A DNA stretch of 24,363 nucleotides, taken from the NCBI GenBank assembly GCA_001579985.1, contig LRSR01003961.1, positions 1 through 24,363 of the forward strand, in the 5' to 3' direction. The DNA comes from Hypsibius dujardini. Taxonomy: Eukaryota > Tardigrada > Eutardigrada > Parachela > Hypsibiidae. The notes below the pieces were generated by a model, which saw only the letters and a program-made list of their open reading frames with translations, was not told the DNA's origin and ran no database searches. The position numbers were made by a program, and so were the translations under genes. How positions within the stretch are numbered: position 1 is the stretch's first letter; each line of letters begins with the position of its first letter. Below, in pieces: positions 10,601 through 19,197 of this stretch.

Positions 10601-13600
10601 TTCACTATTGCTCTGCACACGGATATCCCAGACAAAAGGAACAATGCTACAGTGCTTTACGCCCTTTTTCTACGCAATAAGATATTTTGTAATAGTATTT
10701 TACTTTATTTCCATCAAAAACGTTCATTGGACATTCATTCTTTTCCAGTAGAATTCGATTGACAGAAAAGATAATTGGTAGGTTCGAAATAAATTCTTTG
10801 GGAAACGCTAAACTCAACGACCAATAAATGATCACTCATGAATATAACGAAATGATCTTCAAGTGTTTTCTTTATACATTTTTCCGCAGACCTCAACCCT
10901 GATTTATGTAAATACAGTAACCTATAAAAGTCCGTCTGGACCAGTCCGAGACTACTGTGATTAGTTTCATTCATTGTTTTACCTTCCGTTCTTCAATAAA
11001 ATGCGTAAAAACAAATGGCTCAACTTCGGCTTTTTTTAAACAATGTTCCAACTTTAGTTTAAAGACAAGATGATTAGGCGGTTTTATGTATTTTAAGGAT
11101 TAAGCATAACTGCAGTTATTAAAGTTGAAATCCTTAACTTTAATGGAAATAATAAATTATAATTCGTTTAGCTTTAAATTAAATTAAATTTTTTATTTTA
11201 ATGTCAATGTTAATTTTCAAGTGATCCATTTTGCAAAATGTTGATTGTATGTCAATTTAATTAAATAACTGAGTTAACTTCCCTTATATTAGAATTATTT
11301 TTCTTCTTCATAAAATAGCGGAATAAAACGTTGCTTCCAGCGTACCTTTCGTTTGCGATAGCGATAGACTGCCCCGCCGACAAAGACCGTGCAGGTGATA
11401 CAAAAGGCCAGCGCTCCCAATGGAAGTCCCCTGGCCACAATGTCGTAGGTGACCACGCAGGGAGCTCCGTCCGTGCAGGTGGCGCACTCCACCGAGCACT
11501 GCAGACAGTCAAACTGGGTGTCGTACTCATCCGAGACGTCCTTCTGGGAGTATGCCTCCTCTACCTCCGTCCCGGCAAAGTGATTTACACCTCCTTTTAG
11601 GTAGAAACCCGGCCGGCATACGCAATTGTAGGAGCCTTTGCGGAAACCACCGCCGGATATGTTAAAACACTGCAGAAAAAGGAGTCACCATTATTATTAT
11701 CTATTATTATGGAAATGACATCTGCGGTGTCAGAAAAAAATCTGAAAGACAAAGACTTCCCGCGCCATTTTGTGCAATGGGTCCGGGCTTGATTGGCTGT
11801 TTCAACCAGTTTCAAAATTGTTTATCCAAACCCATATTTTCCAGTGCGCAAACTGATTTTTCGAATTTACTAGAAGCCTTCAGCTGAATTTAAAAATAAA
11901 TCAAAATTTAATTTGAAACATTGCTGCGAGTGGAAAATAAAGTGCTGATAAACAGGTTCAGAAAAATAAAGCCAAAACAACACTGCAGCAATAATTAGAA
12001 TTCGGATAGAGTAGGTTGCGTCACTGCTCTCTTTTTGGATTTAATTTTTCACGTTGTTCCCTTGGTGGGAAAATTTTCATCTATTGTCTATATTTTGCAG
12101 AAGTGTTTTGGTAAATTTAAAAAAATAATTTTGTCTTCTGGAAAATATTGATTGGCATAAAACGAGTTTCAAAATTGCTGATACATTAATCAGTCAAGTC
12201 CGGGCCTATGGCACAAAGTGGTGCGGAAACTCTTTTTTTTCCATATTTTTTTGTGAAACCGCAGATGTCATTTCCAGCCCGAGACCCCAATGCCAAATCA
12301 TGATGTATGAACAGGTAACTGCGGAAAAAAACTACACCGACCGAGAGGGAAAATCTCGGTTTTTGCTCAAGTGTTAATATACAATTATATACAAATTAGC
12401 AGTATATTCAGTATCTTTATGTCTTTCAAAAGTGTATCTGCTTATTAATCATTTATTTATCGTTGGCCTTTGCGGTAGTGACGCATAACATAATCTTCAA
12501 AATAACACCCGCATCGCATTTAAATTTTCAACATATAAGGGTGAATATAAGTATAATAATTAAACAAAAATTGGATTGTAATATATGTACCATTGATTGG
12601 AATTGATTGAGAGATATTAATTAGATTAAATTATTTTAGACTAGGATTTTTTTAGACCTAAGGCTTTGATTGTTCGTTGCGGAATTGCTTACAGTAGTGG
12701 TTCGGTGTTTGCACTTGTTCGTGAAGGCAAAGAGGTCGTCACCGGCGCACTGATTGACGTCGACATGTTGTTCAAGTGGAATGTCAACGGCGAAGACGCC
12801 TCTGCAAATAAAACACACCACAAATAACTTTCCTGTTACAAATTGTTCTTCTTTTCCACTGACGTTCTGCTTGTGAGTCCAACTCAGCTCTCTTTTTCTA
12901 GTGAACAGCCAAACGCTCAACATGGTGAATGCTAAGTGTCAGCGTGCAGGATGTGTATGCTTCGAAAAGTGTCCATCGACCTTTCGGGTGGAGAAGGAGC
13001 CCGAGAGAGAGAGAGCCACTACATTTATCGTCGCTTTGTATGCAGCGACAAAGCCCCCCCCCCACTTTATGTGCCGCAAAATGGCACTCAATCCAAAATG
13101 ATTTCAATTGGTAAGCAAATCTAGCAAGGAAAAACCTAATCCTCACCACTTATCGTTTTAACAGTGAAGCCCCAAAATATTAGGTTCCAATTCCAAAATT
13201 ACTATAGTATCAATATAGGTATCACTTTACCTGGATTTCTACATCGACGGCTCCTCTGTCTGCTTCTCTTACCACCTGACTGCCTACAGTGTATCAGTAG
13301 ATTTATGCTTCTTTCTGGCGGGCTGGATGGCCGGCTGTCTCTCTGTCTGCCTGCCTGTCTTTCCGTTTGTCTGTCAGTTGGTCCGTAATCATTATACCGA
13401 GCACACGCTCACTGGAAACCTCGTGAGCTTCCGGCCTGCAGCTTGGAAACAAGGAGCTCGTGATCGAGCGAACCACACCGATGGAGGGAAAGAGCAGATG
13501 ACGCTTTGGCTAATGGGCAATTTGTCTCGTTGACGCACCTTCTACGCCTGGCATCCTCAATATCGAATTGCACCATTTTCCCTCGACGTCTCTCATTGGC

Positions 13601-16600
13601 TTCGATTGAAATGATTAGAAAAAAGGTCGAGCACGGGGTTAGTTGACTCGGAAAAGAGGTCCCGCGGGATTTGATGGACAACTTCCGAATTGATGTCGGT
13701 TGCTGTTAGGTTGTTAGATCGGAGATCGTTGTCGGTTTGTTCTAAATAAATAAAGTATGGTGTTGGTGTAGGGCGCTCGATATTGCTTCCGGTGTGAGAG
13801 GTTCTCCCCTTTCTTTCTCTTTTCGTGTCCCGCTCACACACGATCGCGATATCAATTGCAAGCGTGCACTTTGGGCTTTACAGCCGGGGAATCGTATAGT
13901 GGTATCGATTAGCTTTTTGGGCAGATGAAAATGGGCATACCGCCCAATCCCTGAGGAAGAGTTTGGTGTATTGTTGCGGCTCAATTGGCGTCGTTATCGG
14001 TTAAGATTTCGTTGGCGTGTCCCTCCCTTCTGAATTCATGGTTGGCTTGTGCGGCCAAAAGAATTATCTTCCTACTGACGTCACAGGCTTAATCCCGCTT
14101 TCTCTGACTGAAATTTTGAGAAAATTTAACTACGGAAAAACGTGATCAAAAAGGATTCGGTGTATATATACTAGTCCTAAATTAACTCACTAAAATCGGT
14201 CATTACTTGATTTAAATAACAAAGGGAAACTGCTATAGTAAACTAAATAATATAAGAAAACTAAATTAAAGTAAATTTAATACAATAATTAAATATAAAG
14301 GTAAACTAAATTAAAGTAAATTAGATGCAGTAACTTACATATAAAAAGAAACTGAAATCCATTAATTTAAATACAGCCAATTAAATAGTAAAGAGAGAAA
14401 CTATGTTTATCCTTCACCCCGTCCAGTATTTTCAATAGTTAAAAGGGTTGAATATACATGTGGGACCGCAGTGGTATCTTAACAAAAACTAGTACAGTAT
14501 ATGCATATGCGCAAACGTAACGAATTAAAAAAGCAGGAAAATAAAATCGACAAGCAACTCATTCACAGTATTTTGGGTTTACTTCTTCACTTTGTTTAAT
14601 ATGTAAATTCTACCACAATTATCTTTAGTGGCTGCAGATCGTCAAACTTTAGTGTCGGTACGTAATAATAATTTAGAATTTATGTTAAGAAAATTATATT
14701 ACATTCTATATTTTATTTTTGAATCTGCGTGCATTGGCCTATACATTTGTGGACCGCTCTAATTATTGGCTAAAAAGGATGCTTTATTAAATGAATATGT
14801 GTTTTTGCACTCACGATGGAGGCCTTTCTCCCAAGCGTCTCAACAATCGAGTAAAAATGCCAAATAATGCGCACAACGATCCCGGTATTTTTTCAGGGTT
14901 TCCGAGCGGGTCGCCGCGGTTGAAACGTCAAACGGTCATAAATCTTATCGACTCTCTCTCTCTCACGCACACACCACGACGGCCATCACGACACTCTGAG
15001 TCGATTATCGGTAAATCAACACCCCACACGAATGCAATCAAACCATCTTCCCTTCCGCAACATCAGCCAGCCACATCCTGAAGAAAAGCTGTCAGCCCCC
15101 AGATCCACCCACCGAACCCAGCTTTCTTCCTGACAAAGCTCTTTTTGACCGCGGGCAAGGAAAGAAAATTCCCCACTAAGTCCTGCCGAGCTGGATGGGA
15201 GCATAGACACCCCGAAGCTCATGATTTTATGGCCAAACTATTACGACCTTAAATATTATAATAAAACTAAATAATAAAACAAGATCCTACTTATAAATGC
15301 ATTTTTACGATAAAATTTACTTACTTTTATTCAAATCTGTTAACTGATTTTAATATGAGGTCATTTTTAGAACATTAAATTAATTGACCACAAAATATTG
15401 CTCTTTTAAACTCAATGCATTTTTATTTTATTTCGAAGAACCCTAAGTGTAGATGATTTAACGTCTATGTTGAATCCAAAAGACCTGTGCGTTTTACGCT
15501 TGAATACTTTCCTTACTGATTTCCTAAGGATTGTAGTTATAGTTTCACTATAATTTTAATATCATATTGTAAGTATTATATATTACATATATATTGTATG
15601 TATATTTTTTATATAATGTCATATTGTACGGCGTATTCGCATATATTGTACCTGTCTTTGGTTTCTTGCCCTTCTTTTTCGCTAGCAGCGTGTCTACCTT
15701 AAAGGCACGTTCGCCGTCGCAAACCAGAATACAATCTATTGCAGTTCCATTGACAGAATCCTTTTTCGCAAGCTATTTTAGTGAGAGAAAAGAACGGATC
15801 CTTTGCTTTTATTGTGACGTTGAAAAGACGTGCCTTCGGCATCAGACAGACAGACAGCCTGTTCGCGGGGGCGGTCAAGCGAGCGAAACCCAACCCGAAA
15901 GGAACGAGAAAAGGAAAGAAACAAGCCCGCGCGTGAAGGAAAGAAAAAGTGCCTGTGAATATGTATATACGCAGAAAAAAGCACGCATTGCAAACTAAGC
16001 TGCAAAATTCGTCGCGCCGTTATTGATTAACCGTCTTTCCTCTTGCTGCTTAGCTTCAACACAACAAGGATCACGAGAGGCAGACTGAGGGGAAGAGAGA
16101 AGGGAAAAAAGTTCCCGACGTGAAGGAAGCTTACACTTTTTGCAGGATCGATTTGCCTGTGTAGCCGGAGGGTTCGCCATGAGAGACCCAACGAAGCCCA
16201 CAATTTTTTGGTTATATAGACTGTGTGGAAATATGTTGTATTTGTAGTTGTAGCCGTGGGTCGTCGTGCCAGGGATTCCGGGCGGGAAACGGGGCCGCGA
16301 CGATGAGAACACACGCCCCATATTACAAACTGATGAGCTTCCGGCTGTTCGAGGTTATATGTCATCGACTGCAAGCGAGCGAGTTTCGCCTCCTTGGATG
16401 GTAATCTAATACTGCTCTTACACTTGATTGGATTAGAGAAACAGCATACACCCTACACACATGCCGGCTGTGGGGACCGCAATTCCCAGTGCGCGGTGCT
16501 AAAACTTCGGGAAAAATGTCTCTCTGGATTATAATATGTAAAGAAATAATTATATTTTATAATATTATTATACAATGATATATGTGATACACAACAAGCG

Positions 16601-19197
16601 TAACAAGTGAAGTAGTGTAAAATAGCAAATTATAATTTCCAAACAGGGATGCACCCAATCGTTTTTTCACTAAACCAAACAAAAAACACTAATATATTTC
16701 GCATGTAATAAAACATACTAAAAGTATCTTCATAGATTTATAATCTTAATTAGACAATAAAACTCTGCATACAATATATTTCCTTTGTGATAAAGCCTGC
16801 ACTAAAAGTATTTTTATAAATTAAAACATCTTAAATATAATTTCTAATTCGAAAAACATTAATCTGCGTTAAGGTTTTTGCACAAAACAAATTTCTTAAG
16901 TGCTATTATAGGAAGTACCATGTGGGGTTCGATGTGCCCTGTCAGTCTGTGGGGCACCTTGATCACTTGGACGGATATACAAGCATTTGTGTCAGCCTTC
17001 TACATTTCCACGACTTGAATAGGAAAAGCAAAAGTGGCATAGGCCATCCGAAGAAACTCACCTTACGCCTCGCTCCCCAGGCTGAACCTGAGAATCCTCC
17101 CGCGCATTCAATCCCACCACGTACGTAACCATCCATGTCCGGTTGCAGTCGTAGTAAGGTGCTGAAAATATTCCAAGAAAAAACACATCCCCATCATTAT
17201 CAGCATGAGCAAACACAAATCACTCATCAGGCATTGCGTTTTTGTATGCCCTAATTGAGGCATTAGGCGAGGTGAAGTGAAAGTGTGGCAATTCCTTGGC
17301 CGTAATAGTTGACAACCACAAAAGCTTATGGCGTGCAGCTTTGAAAGGGGATAATCGAAGAATCTGACACTAAACTGACATTTCACTTGACGTCCACACG
17401 TAAGTTGATTTGCATTCAACGAGTACCCCGCCTGTCAGTACAGGCAGTATAAGGACTTTAAAATTATCTGGAGAATAATTTTGAATTACTTTTCATGTAT
17501 GCTCAAAACTAAGACCAATTCTCTTGGTTTTTCTCGTTGATGATTACTGTAATACTGCGCCATTATTGCGCTTAAAAAATATAGTTGCATTGTTGAATGT
17601 TAAGCGAATATTTATTTGCACATTATTGTATTCCGAAATCAGACACAGTTTTCAAAGATGAATTTTAACCTTCGCTTATCAACTGCTGCAACATTTTGTT
17701 GGATGAACAGTGTTGCGTCCTTGAAGTGATATATTCGAAACTACACCAAAGTTGGACGCCTAACTGCTACAAATGCGCTCTCATTTGTAGCGACGCAACT
17801 TACTACTGACTGAGATAGATGTAAACTCGCTGGAAGATTGCCAATGCGATTAGATATATCAATTGTAACGGGGTTGCACTTGCAATCGCTGTAATGGAGT
17901 TGAACTGAACTGGTACTGCAGGTACCGGTAAATGTGGATTATTATTTGCGGCTCTCGCGGATGCTCAATTTCTTCCCTACATGTCATCTTGCTGGCATAA
18001 CTTTTATATGCAGAATTCAAACAATAATGTCGCTCTTTCGTTCGACTAAATGACAAACAAGTAAATTGACATGTCATTCTACCATTTGATTACTTAATAA
18101 TTCGGTTGAAAGTAAAGACAACTCTTCTATCGGACTAAACAAGATAATTCTGGCAATCGACTAAATAATTTACAAATTTGACTAACATCATGTATCTCTT
18201 TCTTTAAACAAAGCTGACTAAAAAAAACTCGGCTAAATGATATAAAATTTCTTTCGACTAGTGGCATCATCTCTCCGCTGTTTGTGAAAGAGGCAGAAAA
18301 ATAATTACCAGTCCAGGCAGCATTAGCGCTCTCATCCTCCTCCAGCGGCAGCGAACCGTTCGTTGCCACCGTCATCAAATCCCGCCAAACCTCCCGCAGC
18401 AAGGGCAGCGTCGTCTTGCGACTATCCTGTATCGATTGCAGCGCAATTTGCGTCCCCATCCCCGGGGGCTGTTGTTGCCGAAGCGGAGAGCCCGACTGCT
18501 GCACGCCATCCTGACCGACTTTCATAACACCACCACTGCTACCTGATGTGGCAGCGCTTTTCCTCGCAGACGTGAAGAAAAAATAGCGACATCCCGAGGT
18601 ACTCATCCCACTACCCTGCGGCGGCAGCAGCCGATCCAAATTCCTCTTTTCTTCATCATCATCCTTCCTCCTCGCCAGCTCATCCGTGAACCAGCACAAG
18701 TGCGTGCCGGCGAGCCGGCGCTCCGTCTCCAGCAGCAAGGCAGCCGCCGACCGCGCCACCGGATCCAGCGCCTCTAATAATCCCGCATTATCATCATTAT
18801 TATTAATAAAATTATTTCCATTTTTATTATTATTTTTATTATTATTCTGCCGATGCGTGGTGAGGAAGCCGGTGAGGAGCCGGGCAAGATGGCGGGTCGC
18901 CGCGGTTTCCCTGCGGAATTTGCGAGTTAAAAAGCCCGCGGGAAGGGTCAAATTATACTTGGTCAGAAGGGAATGTGGACACGCCTGATGGGGAGTTTTC
19001 TTCGTGCTCACGTCGTGCTCCACGGTGGCCATATGGTGCAGCAGACTGGACAGTAGATCCGGCTGCGGTGACGAAATGTCCTCCGCATTATTGCAGCGGC
19101 AGAAAAACAACAGCAGGAAAAAAAATGAGAACGACGAAAAAAAATAGCAACTGCAACAACGGCCGGAAAGAAAAGGAGAAGCACGTAAAATTCTCAT
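4451..19197 (-). CDS. GPR158/GPR179-like class C orphan G-protein-coupled receptor (ten exons)
   Basis: Joining 19197-18309, 17161-17062, 12801-12693, 11669-11346, 10538-10360, 7969-7725, 6644-6400, 6025-5884, 4942-4801 and 4682-4451 gives one frame of 868 residues. Every junction has AG/GT signals and matching phase. Domains in order: signal peptide (about 1-38); Cache-like ectodomain with an Asn-rich insertion (118-137) and the motif P-Y-Y-D-C-N-R-T-W near 298; Cys-rich calcium-binding EGF-like linker (about 343-390); seven membrane helices (about 449-697); and a cytoplasmic tail with the signature E-I-R-M-E-L-R-R-L-Y followed by R-K-D-N-P-H-I-S. Cys510 and Cys604 are placed to form the usual disulfide between helix 3 and extracellular loop 2. 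The family is known from Drosophila CG31760 and vertebrate GPR158/179, which are neuronal or synaptic receptors that interact with RGS proteins. Human GPR158 has been reported to bind glycine; the ligand here is unknown. The tail is much shorter than in vertebrate members. An AAAG|GTACGC donor-like site just before the stop leaves open a longer spliced isoform. Start choice: the ATG at 19197 places the hydrophobic leader at the N-terminus; an in-frame ATG at 19293 is also open. Confidence 0.9.
4801..4942 (-). CDS. Receptor exon 9: conserved coiled basic tail block
   Basis: A 142-base exon encoding D-M-D-H-G-E-I-R-M-E-L-R-R-L-Y-S-Q-M-Q-V-L-K, then R-K-D-N-P-H-I-S and a basic K-K-K-G-G-R-K stretch. 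This heptad-like block is the most conserved cytoplasmic part of the GPR158/179 family. The donor AG|GTGGGC is in phase 2 and leads into a 118-base intron. Confidence 0.92.
4943..5883 (-). other. Receptor intron 8
   Basis: This 941-base intron has no supported gene. It contains a GATTTGATTTT-type direct repeat at about 5200-5240 and an ATATATT/TTAGTATA-rich stretch at about 5578-5635. Open frames are short. Confidence 0.6.
5884..6025 (-). CDS. Receptor exon 8: proximal cytoplasmic tail
   Basis: A 142-base exon after TTTTTAG, phase 0 in and 1 out (residues 698-744). It begins M-W-Y-I-F-R-P-Q-D-D-P-F and continues with a polar, acidic segment (M-E-K-L-N-D-G-I-F-A-G-D). The exon closes at G|GTAAGC and joins exon 9 through an Asp codon. 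Confidence 0.88.
6026..6399 (-). other. Receptor intron 7, strand-asymmetric and free of stops in one frame
   Basis: A 374-base intron whose plus strand is A/C-rich with repeated AAAGGAAC and CGAACGC words; the minus strand is correspondingly T-rich. Read on from exon 7 it stays open for its whole length and leaves exon 8 in the wrong frame, so the long hydrophobic open frame at 5887-6708 is read-through. Confidence 0.65.
6400..6644 (-). CDS. Receptor exon 7: TM5, TM6 and TM7
   Basis: A 245-base exon, phase 1 in and 0 out (residues 617-697). TM5 is E-M-L-I-L-F-W-G-I-Y-L-S-Y. E-R-K-L-L-T-A-A-I-C-V-E-L-I leads into TM6, and TM7 is about V-I-Y-L-L-Y-F-S-R-S-Q-L-T-I-T-V ending F-G-G-K. The F-W-G-I-Y-L and E-L-I-[VI]-S patterns match GPR158-type receptors. 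Confidence 0.93.
6807..7363. mobile_element. Non-autonomous piggyBac-like MITE with TTAA target duplication
   Basis: The element is flanked by TTAA at 6803-6806 and 7364-7367. The left end begins CCCTCTGGTAGCCGG and the inverted right end CCCTCTGAGTACCAG, giving an imperfect terminal repeat of about 15 bases. TTAA targets and CCC-initial termini are characteristic of the piggyBac superfamily. The interior has no transposase frame. It contains a perfect GTGCCGCC-T-GGCGGCAC hairpin at 6943-6959. The element lies in the 6645-7724 intron of the receptor gene. Confidence 0.75.
7725..7969 (-). CDS. Receptor exon 6: intracellular loop 2, TM4 and extracellular loop 2
   Basis: A 245-base exon, phase 2 in and 1 out (residues 535-615). 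It encodes V-V-T-E-F-R-T-R-K-A followed by R-D-K-D-L-V-K-Y, TM4 (about H-V-G-I-I-L-I-T-L-G-F-M-A-A-W) and an extracellular loop ending M-K-Y-R-I-C-R-M-P-W-W-D, where Cys604 should pair with Cys510. The mariner insertion lies 73 bases upstream of this exon's acceptor. Confidence 0.93.
8044..9332 (+). mobile_element. Decayed mariner (Tc1/mariner) transposon
   Basis: Terminal inverted repeats of 34 bases at 8044-8077 and 9299-9332 differ at one position (both begin CGAGGGGCATGCT). They are flanked by TA at 8042-8043 and 9333-9334. The 1289-base length and the internal DD34D-type transposase remnant identify mariner. It sits in receptor intron 5 (7970-10359), antisense to the host gene, with its left end 75 bases from the exon 6 acceptor. 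An AATAAA near 9284 follows the transposase. High TIR identity together with a broken gene suggests a copy of intermediate age. Confidence 0.97.
8263..9263 (+). pseudogene. Mariner transposase pseudogene
   Basis: The conserved blocks are readable: S-I-A-T-V-W-R-Y-F-R-K-F-R (helix-turn-helix region), S-G-R-P, the first catalytic Asp in T-A-D-E-K, the second in L-Q-D-N-A-S-C-H, and the third in H-H-P-P-Y-S-L-D-L-A-P-C-D. The gene is broken by an in-frame TAG at 8674-8676, an in-frame TGA at 8710-8712, and a frameshift near a six-A run at 8994-8999, after which the downstream frame runs to TGA at 9261-9263. The usual T-G-D-E-K-W motif reads T-A-D-E-K-C. The first 30-40 residues upstream of 8263 are not recoverable in one frame. 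It cannot make an active transposase. Confidence 0.95.
9546..9592. repeat. Interrupted hairpin CCATAATTG...CAATTATGG
   Basis: CCATAATTG (9546-9554) pairs with CAATTATGG (9584-9592), and the inner arms GCATCC (9554-9559) and GGATGC (9567-9572) also pair. The strand between the right arms bulges by about 11 bases. It lies in a receptor intron; its function is unknown. Confidence 0.6.
9601..9689. repeat. Direct repeat GCATTTGG-TGACCAATC-GTCT
   Basis: Copy 1 at 9601-9624 and copy 2 at 9665-9689 share GCATTTGG, TGACCAATC and GTCT with small differences. Within copy 1, GCATTTGG also pairs with CCAAATGC at 9628-9635. This may be part of an unrecognised short element together with the neighbouring hairpin. 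Confidence 0.55.
10360..10538 (-). CDS. Receptor exon 5: TM2 and TM3
   Basis: A 179-base exon, phase 0 in and 2 out (residues 475-533). TM2 is about M-V-L-G-A-I-M-I-Y-C-S-V-I-I-R-Y. The extracellular loop contains Cys510, the usual class C disulfide cysteine. TM3 begins W-F-R-E-L-G-F-V-F-F-Y-C-G and ends V-I-L-K-L-Y-K, very close to the family consensus at the end of helix 3. Confidence 0.93.
10539..11345 (-). other. Receptor intron 4
   Basis: An 807-base AT-rich intron with no gene recognised. The section at about 11090-11230 is almost entirely A/T, with TTAAATTAAATTAAA repeats. Confidence 0.6.
11346..11669 (-). CDS. Receptor exon 4: EGF-like linker and TM1
   Basis: A 324-base, phase 0-0 exon (residues 367-474). 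It begins C-F-N-I-S-G-G-G-F and has the EGF signature S-Y-N-C-V-C-R-P-G-F-Y. A cluster C-L-Q-C...C-A-T-C...P-C follows, of the kind that connects class C ectodomains to the membrane bundle. TM1 runs about L-P-L-G-A-L-A-F to G-A-V-Y-R-Y, followed by a basic R-K-R-K stop-transfer. The donor is AAAG|GTACGC. Confidence 0.92.
11710..12276. mobile_element. Fold-back / MITE-like element with long inverted arms
   Basis: The left end TGGAAATGACATCTGCGG (11710-11727) is inverted perfectly at the right end (12259-12276). Similarity continues inwards with mismatches and small gaps through CATATTTTCCAG (left, about 11834) and its inverted match (right, about 12140), making arms of roughly 160-190 bases around a central section of about 200 bases. 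No transposase frame is seen, and no target-site duplication is obvious. It occupies most of receptor intron 3, ending 41 bases from the exon 4 acceptor. Confidence 0.75.
12277..12692 (-). other. Remainder of receptor intron 3
   Basis: AT-rich intronic sequence between the fold-back element and the exon 3 donor. A small CCGAGA...TCTCGG hairpin near 12341-12359 is the only structure seen. No gene is recognised. Confidence 0.5.
12693..12801 (-). CDS. Receptor exon 3: end of Cache-like domain and start of EGF-like linker
   Basis: A 109-base exon bounded by TTTGCAG and ACTACT|GTAAGC. The first base completes an Arg codon from exon 2, then G-V-F-A-V-D-I-P-L-E-Q-H-V-D-V-N-Q-C follows. The F-x-V-D-I...V-D-[VI]-[ND]-Q-C pattern is the family hallmark joining the ectodomain to the Ca-binding EGF-like segment. 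Two cysteines are encoded, at residues 348 and 360. Confidence 0.88.
13330..13383. repeat. CTGTCTG/CTGCCTG tract
   Basis: Short imperfect microsatellite of CTGTCT, CTGCCTG and TTTGTCTGTC words on the plus strand, in the same orientation as the tracts at 2760, 21207 and 23660. Confidence 0.75.
16700..16840. repeat. Diverged tandem direct repeat (ACTAAAAGTAT units)
   Basis: Two blocks about 80 bases apart share the order (T)GATAAA/TAATAAA, then ACTAAAAGTAT, then an AT-rich tail with ATCTTAA: one around 16706-16755 and one around 16788-16840. They look like an old short tandem duplication in AT-rich intron sequence. Confidence 0.45.
17062..17161 (-). CDS. Receptor exon 2: core of Cache-like domain
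   Basis: A 100-base exon between TTTTCAG and CGTAAG|GTGAGT, phase 1 in and phase 2 out. It encodes P-Y-Y-D-C-N-R-T-W-M-V-T-Y-V-V-G-L-N, the conserved aromatic and cysteine block seen in GPR158-type ectodomains, with an N-R-T sequon. Introns of more than 1.1 kb and more than 4.2 kb flank it. It was found by family resemblance and confirmed by phase with both neighbours. Confidence 0.85.
17162..18308 (-). other. Receptor intron 1
   Basis: An 1147-base intron with no gene recognised. A perfect 10-base hairpin, GCTACAAATG (17766-17775) with CATTTGTAGC (17782-17791), is embedded in a wider imperfect inverted repeat that includes the words GACGC and CAACT. Confidence 0.55.
18309..19197 (-). CDS. 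Receptor exon 1: signal peptide and N-terminal ectodomain
   Basis: This exon encodes residues 1-296 and ends in phase 1 at ACT-G|GTAATT. The leader M-R-I-L-R-A-S-P is followed by an unusually Phe/Ser/Leu-rich core at about 18-32. Helical segments with L-L-T-K-Y-N-L-T and H-L-A-R-L-L-T-G-F-L, and later L-A-G-T-H-L-C-W-F-T-D, look like the first part of the extracellular Cache-like module. Sequons lie at 82 (NLT) and 280 (NGS). Two low-complexity insertions stand out: Asn-rich 118-137, encoded by an ATT/TTA microsatellite, and a Ser/Gly/Gln-rich stretch at about 213-250. Confidence 0.85.
18790..18848. repeat. ATT/TTA trinucleotide repeat inside receptor exon 1
   Basis: An imperfect (TTA/ATT)n repeat on the plus strand reads as AAT/AAC codons on the coding strand, producing the Asn-rich segment at receptor residues 118-137. 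It keeps the frame and no stop is introduced. Confidence 0.9.

Larger units (their letters stand above)
12802..17061 (-). other. Receptor intron 2, long, no gene recognised
   Basis: This 4260-base intron splits the Cache-like domain. It alternates AT-rich stretches (14100-14800, 15240-15600, 16540-16900) with GC-richer islands (12860-13130, 13240-14060, 14800-15230, 15650-16470). None of the islands has a frame with domain resemblance or paired splice sites in a consistent frame. A CTGT tract lies at 13330-13383 and a diverged direct repeat at 16700-16840. The islands may be old transposon pieces. Confidence 0.5.

Noticed and set aside
12339-12365. Hairpin followed by T-run resembling a rho-independent terminator
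   Set aside because: The DNA is eukaryotic and this lies inside a receptor intron, so a bacterial-type terminator has no meaning here.
13640-14060. Possible solo LTR with AATAAA and a primer-binding-like site
   Set aside because: No paired LTR, no target duplication and no convincing tRNA-complementary site were found.
16915-16960. GGGGTTCGATGTGCCC string resembling a tRNA B box
   Set aside because: No A box, acceptor stem or cloverleaf can be drawn at the required spacing.
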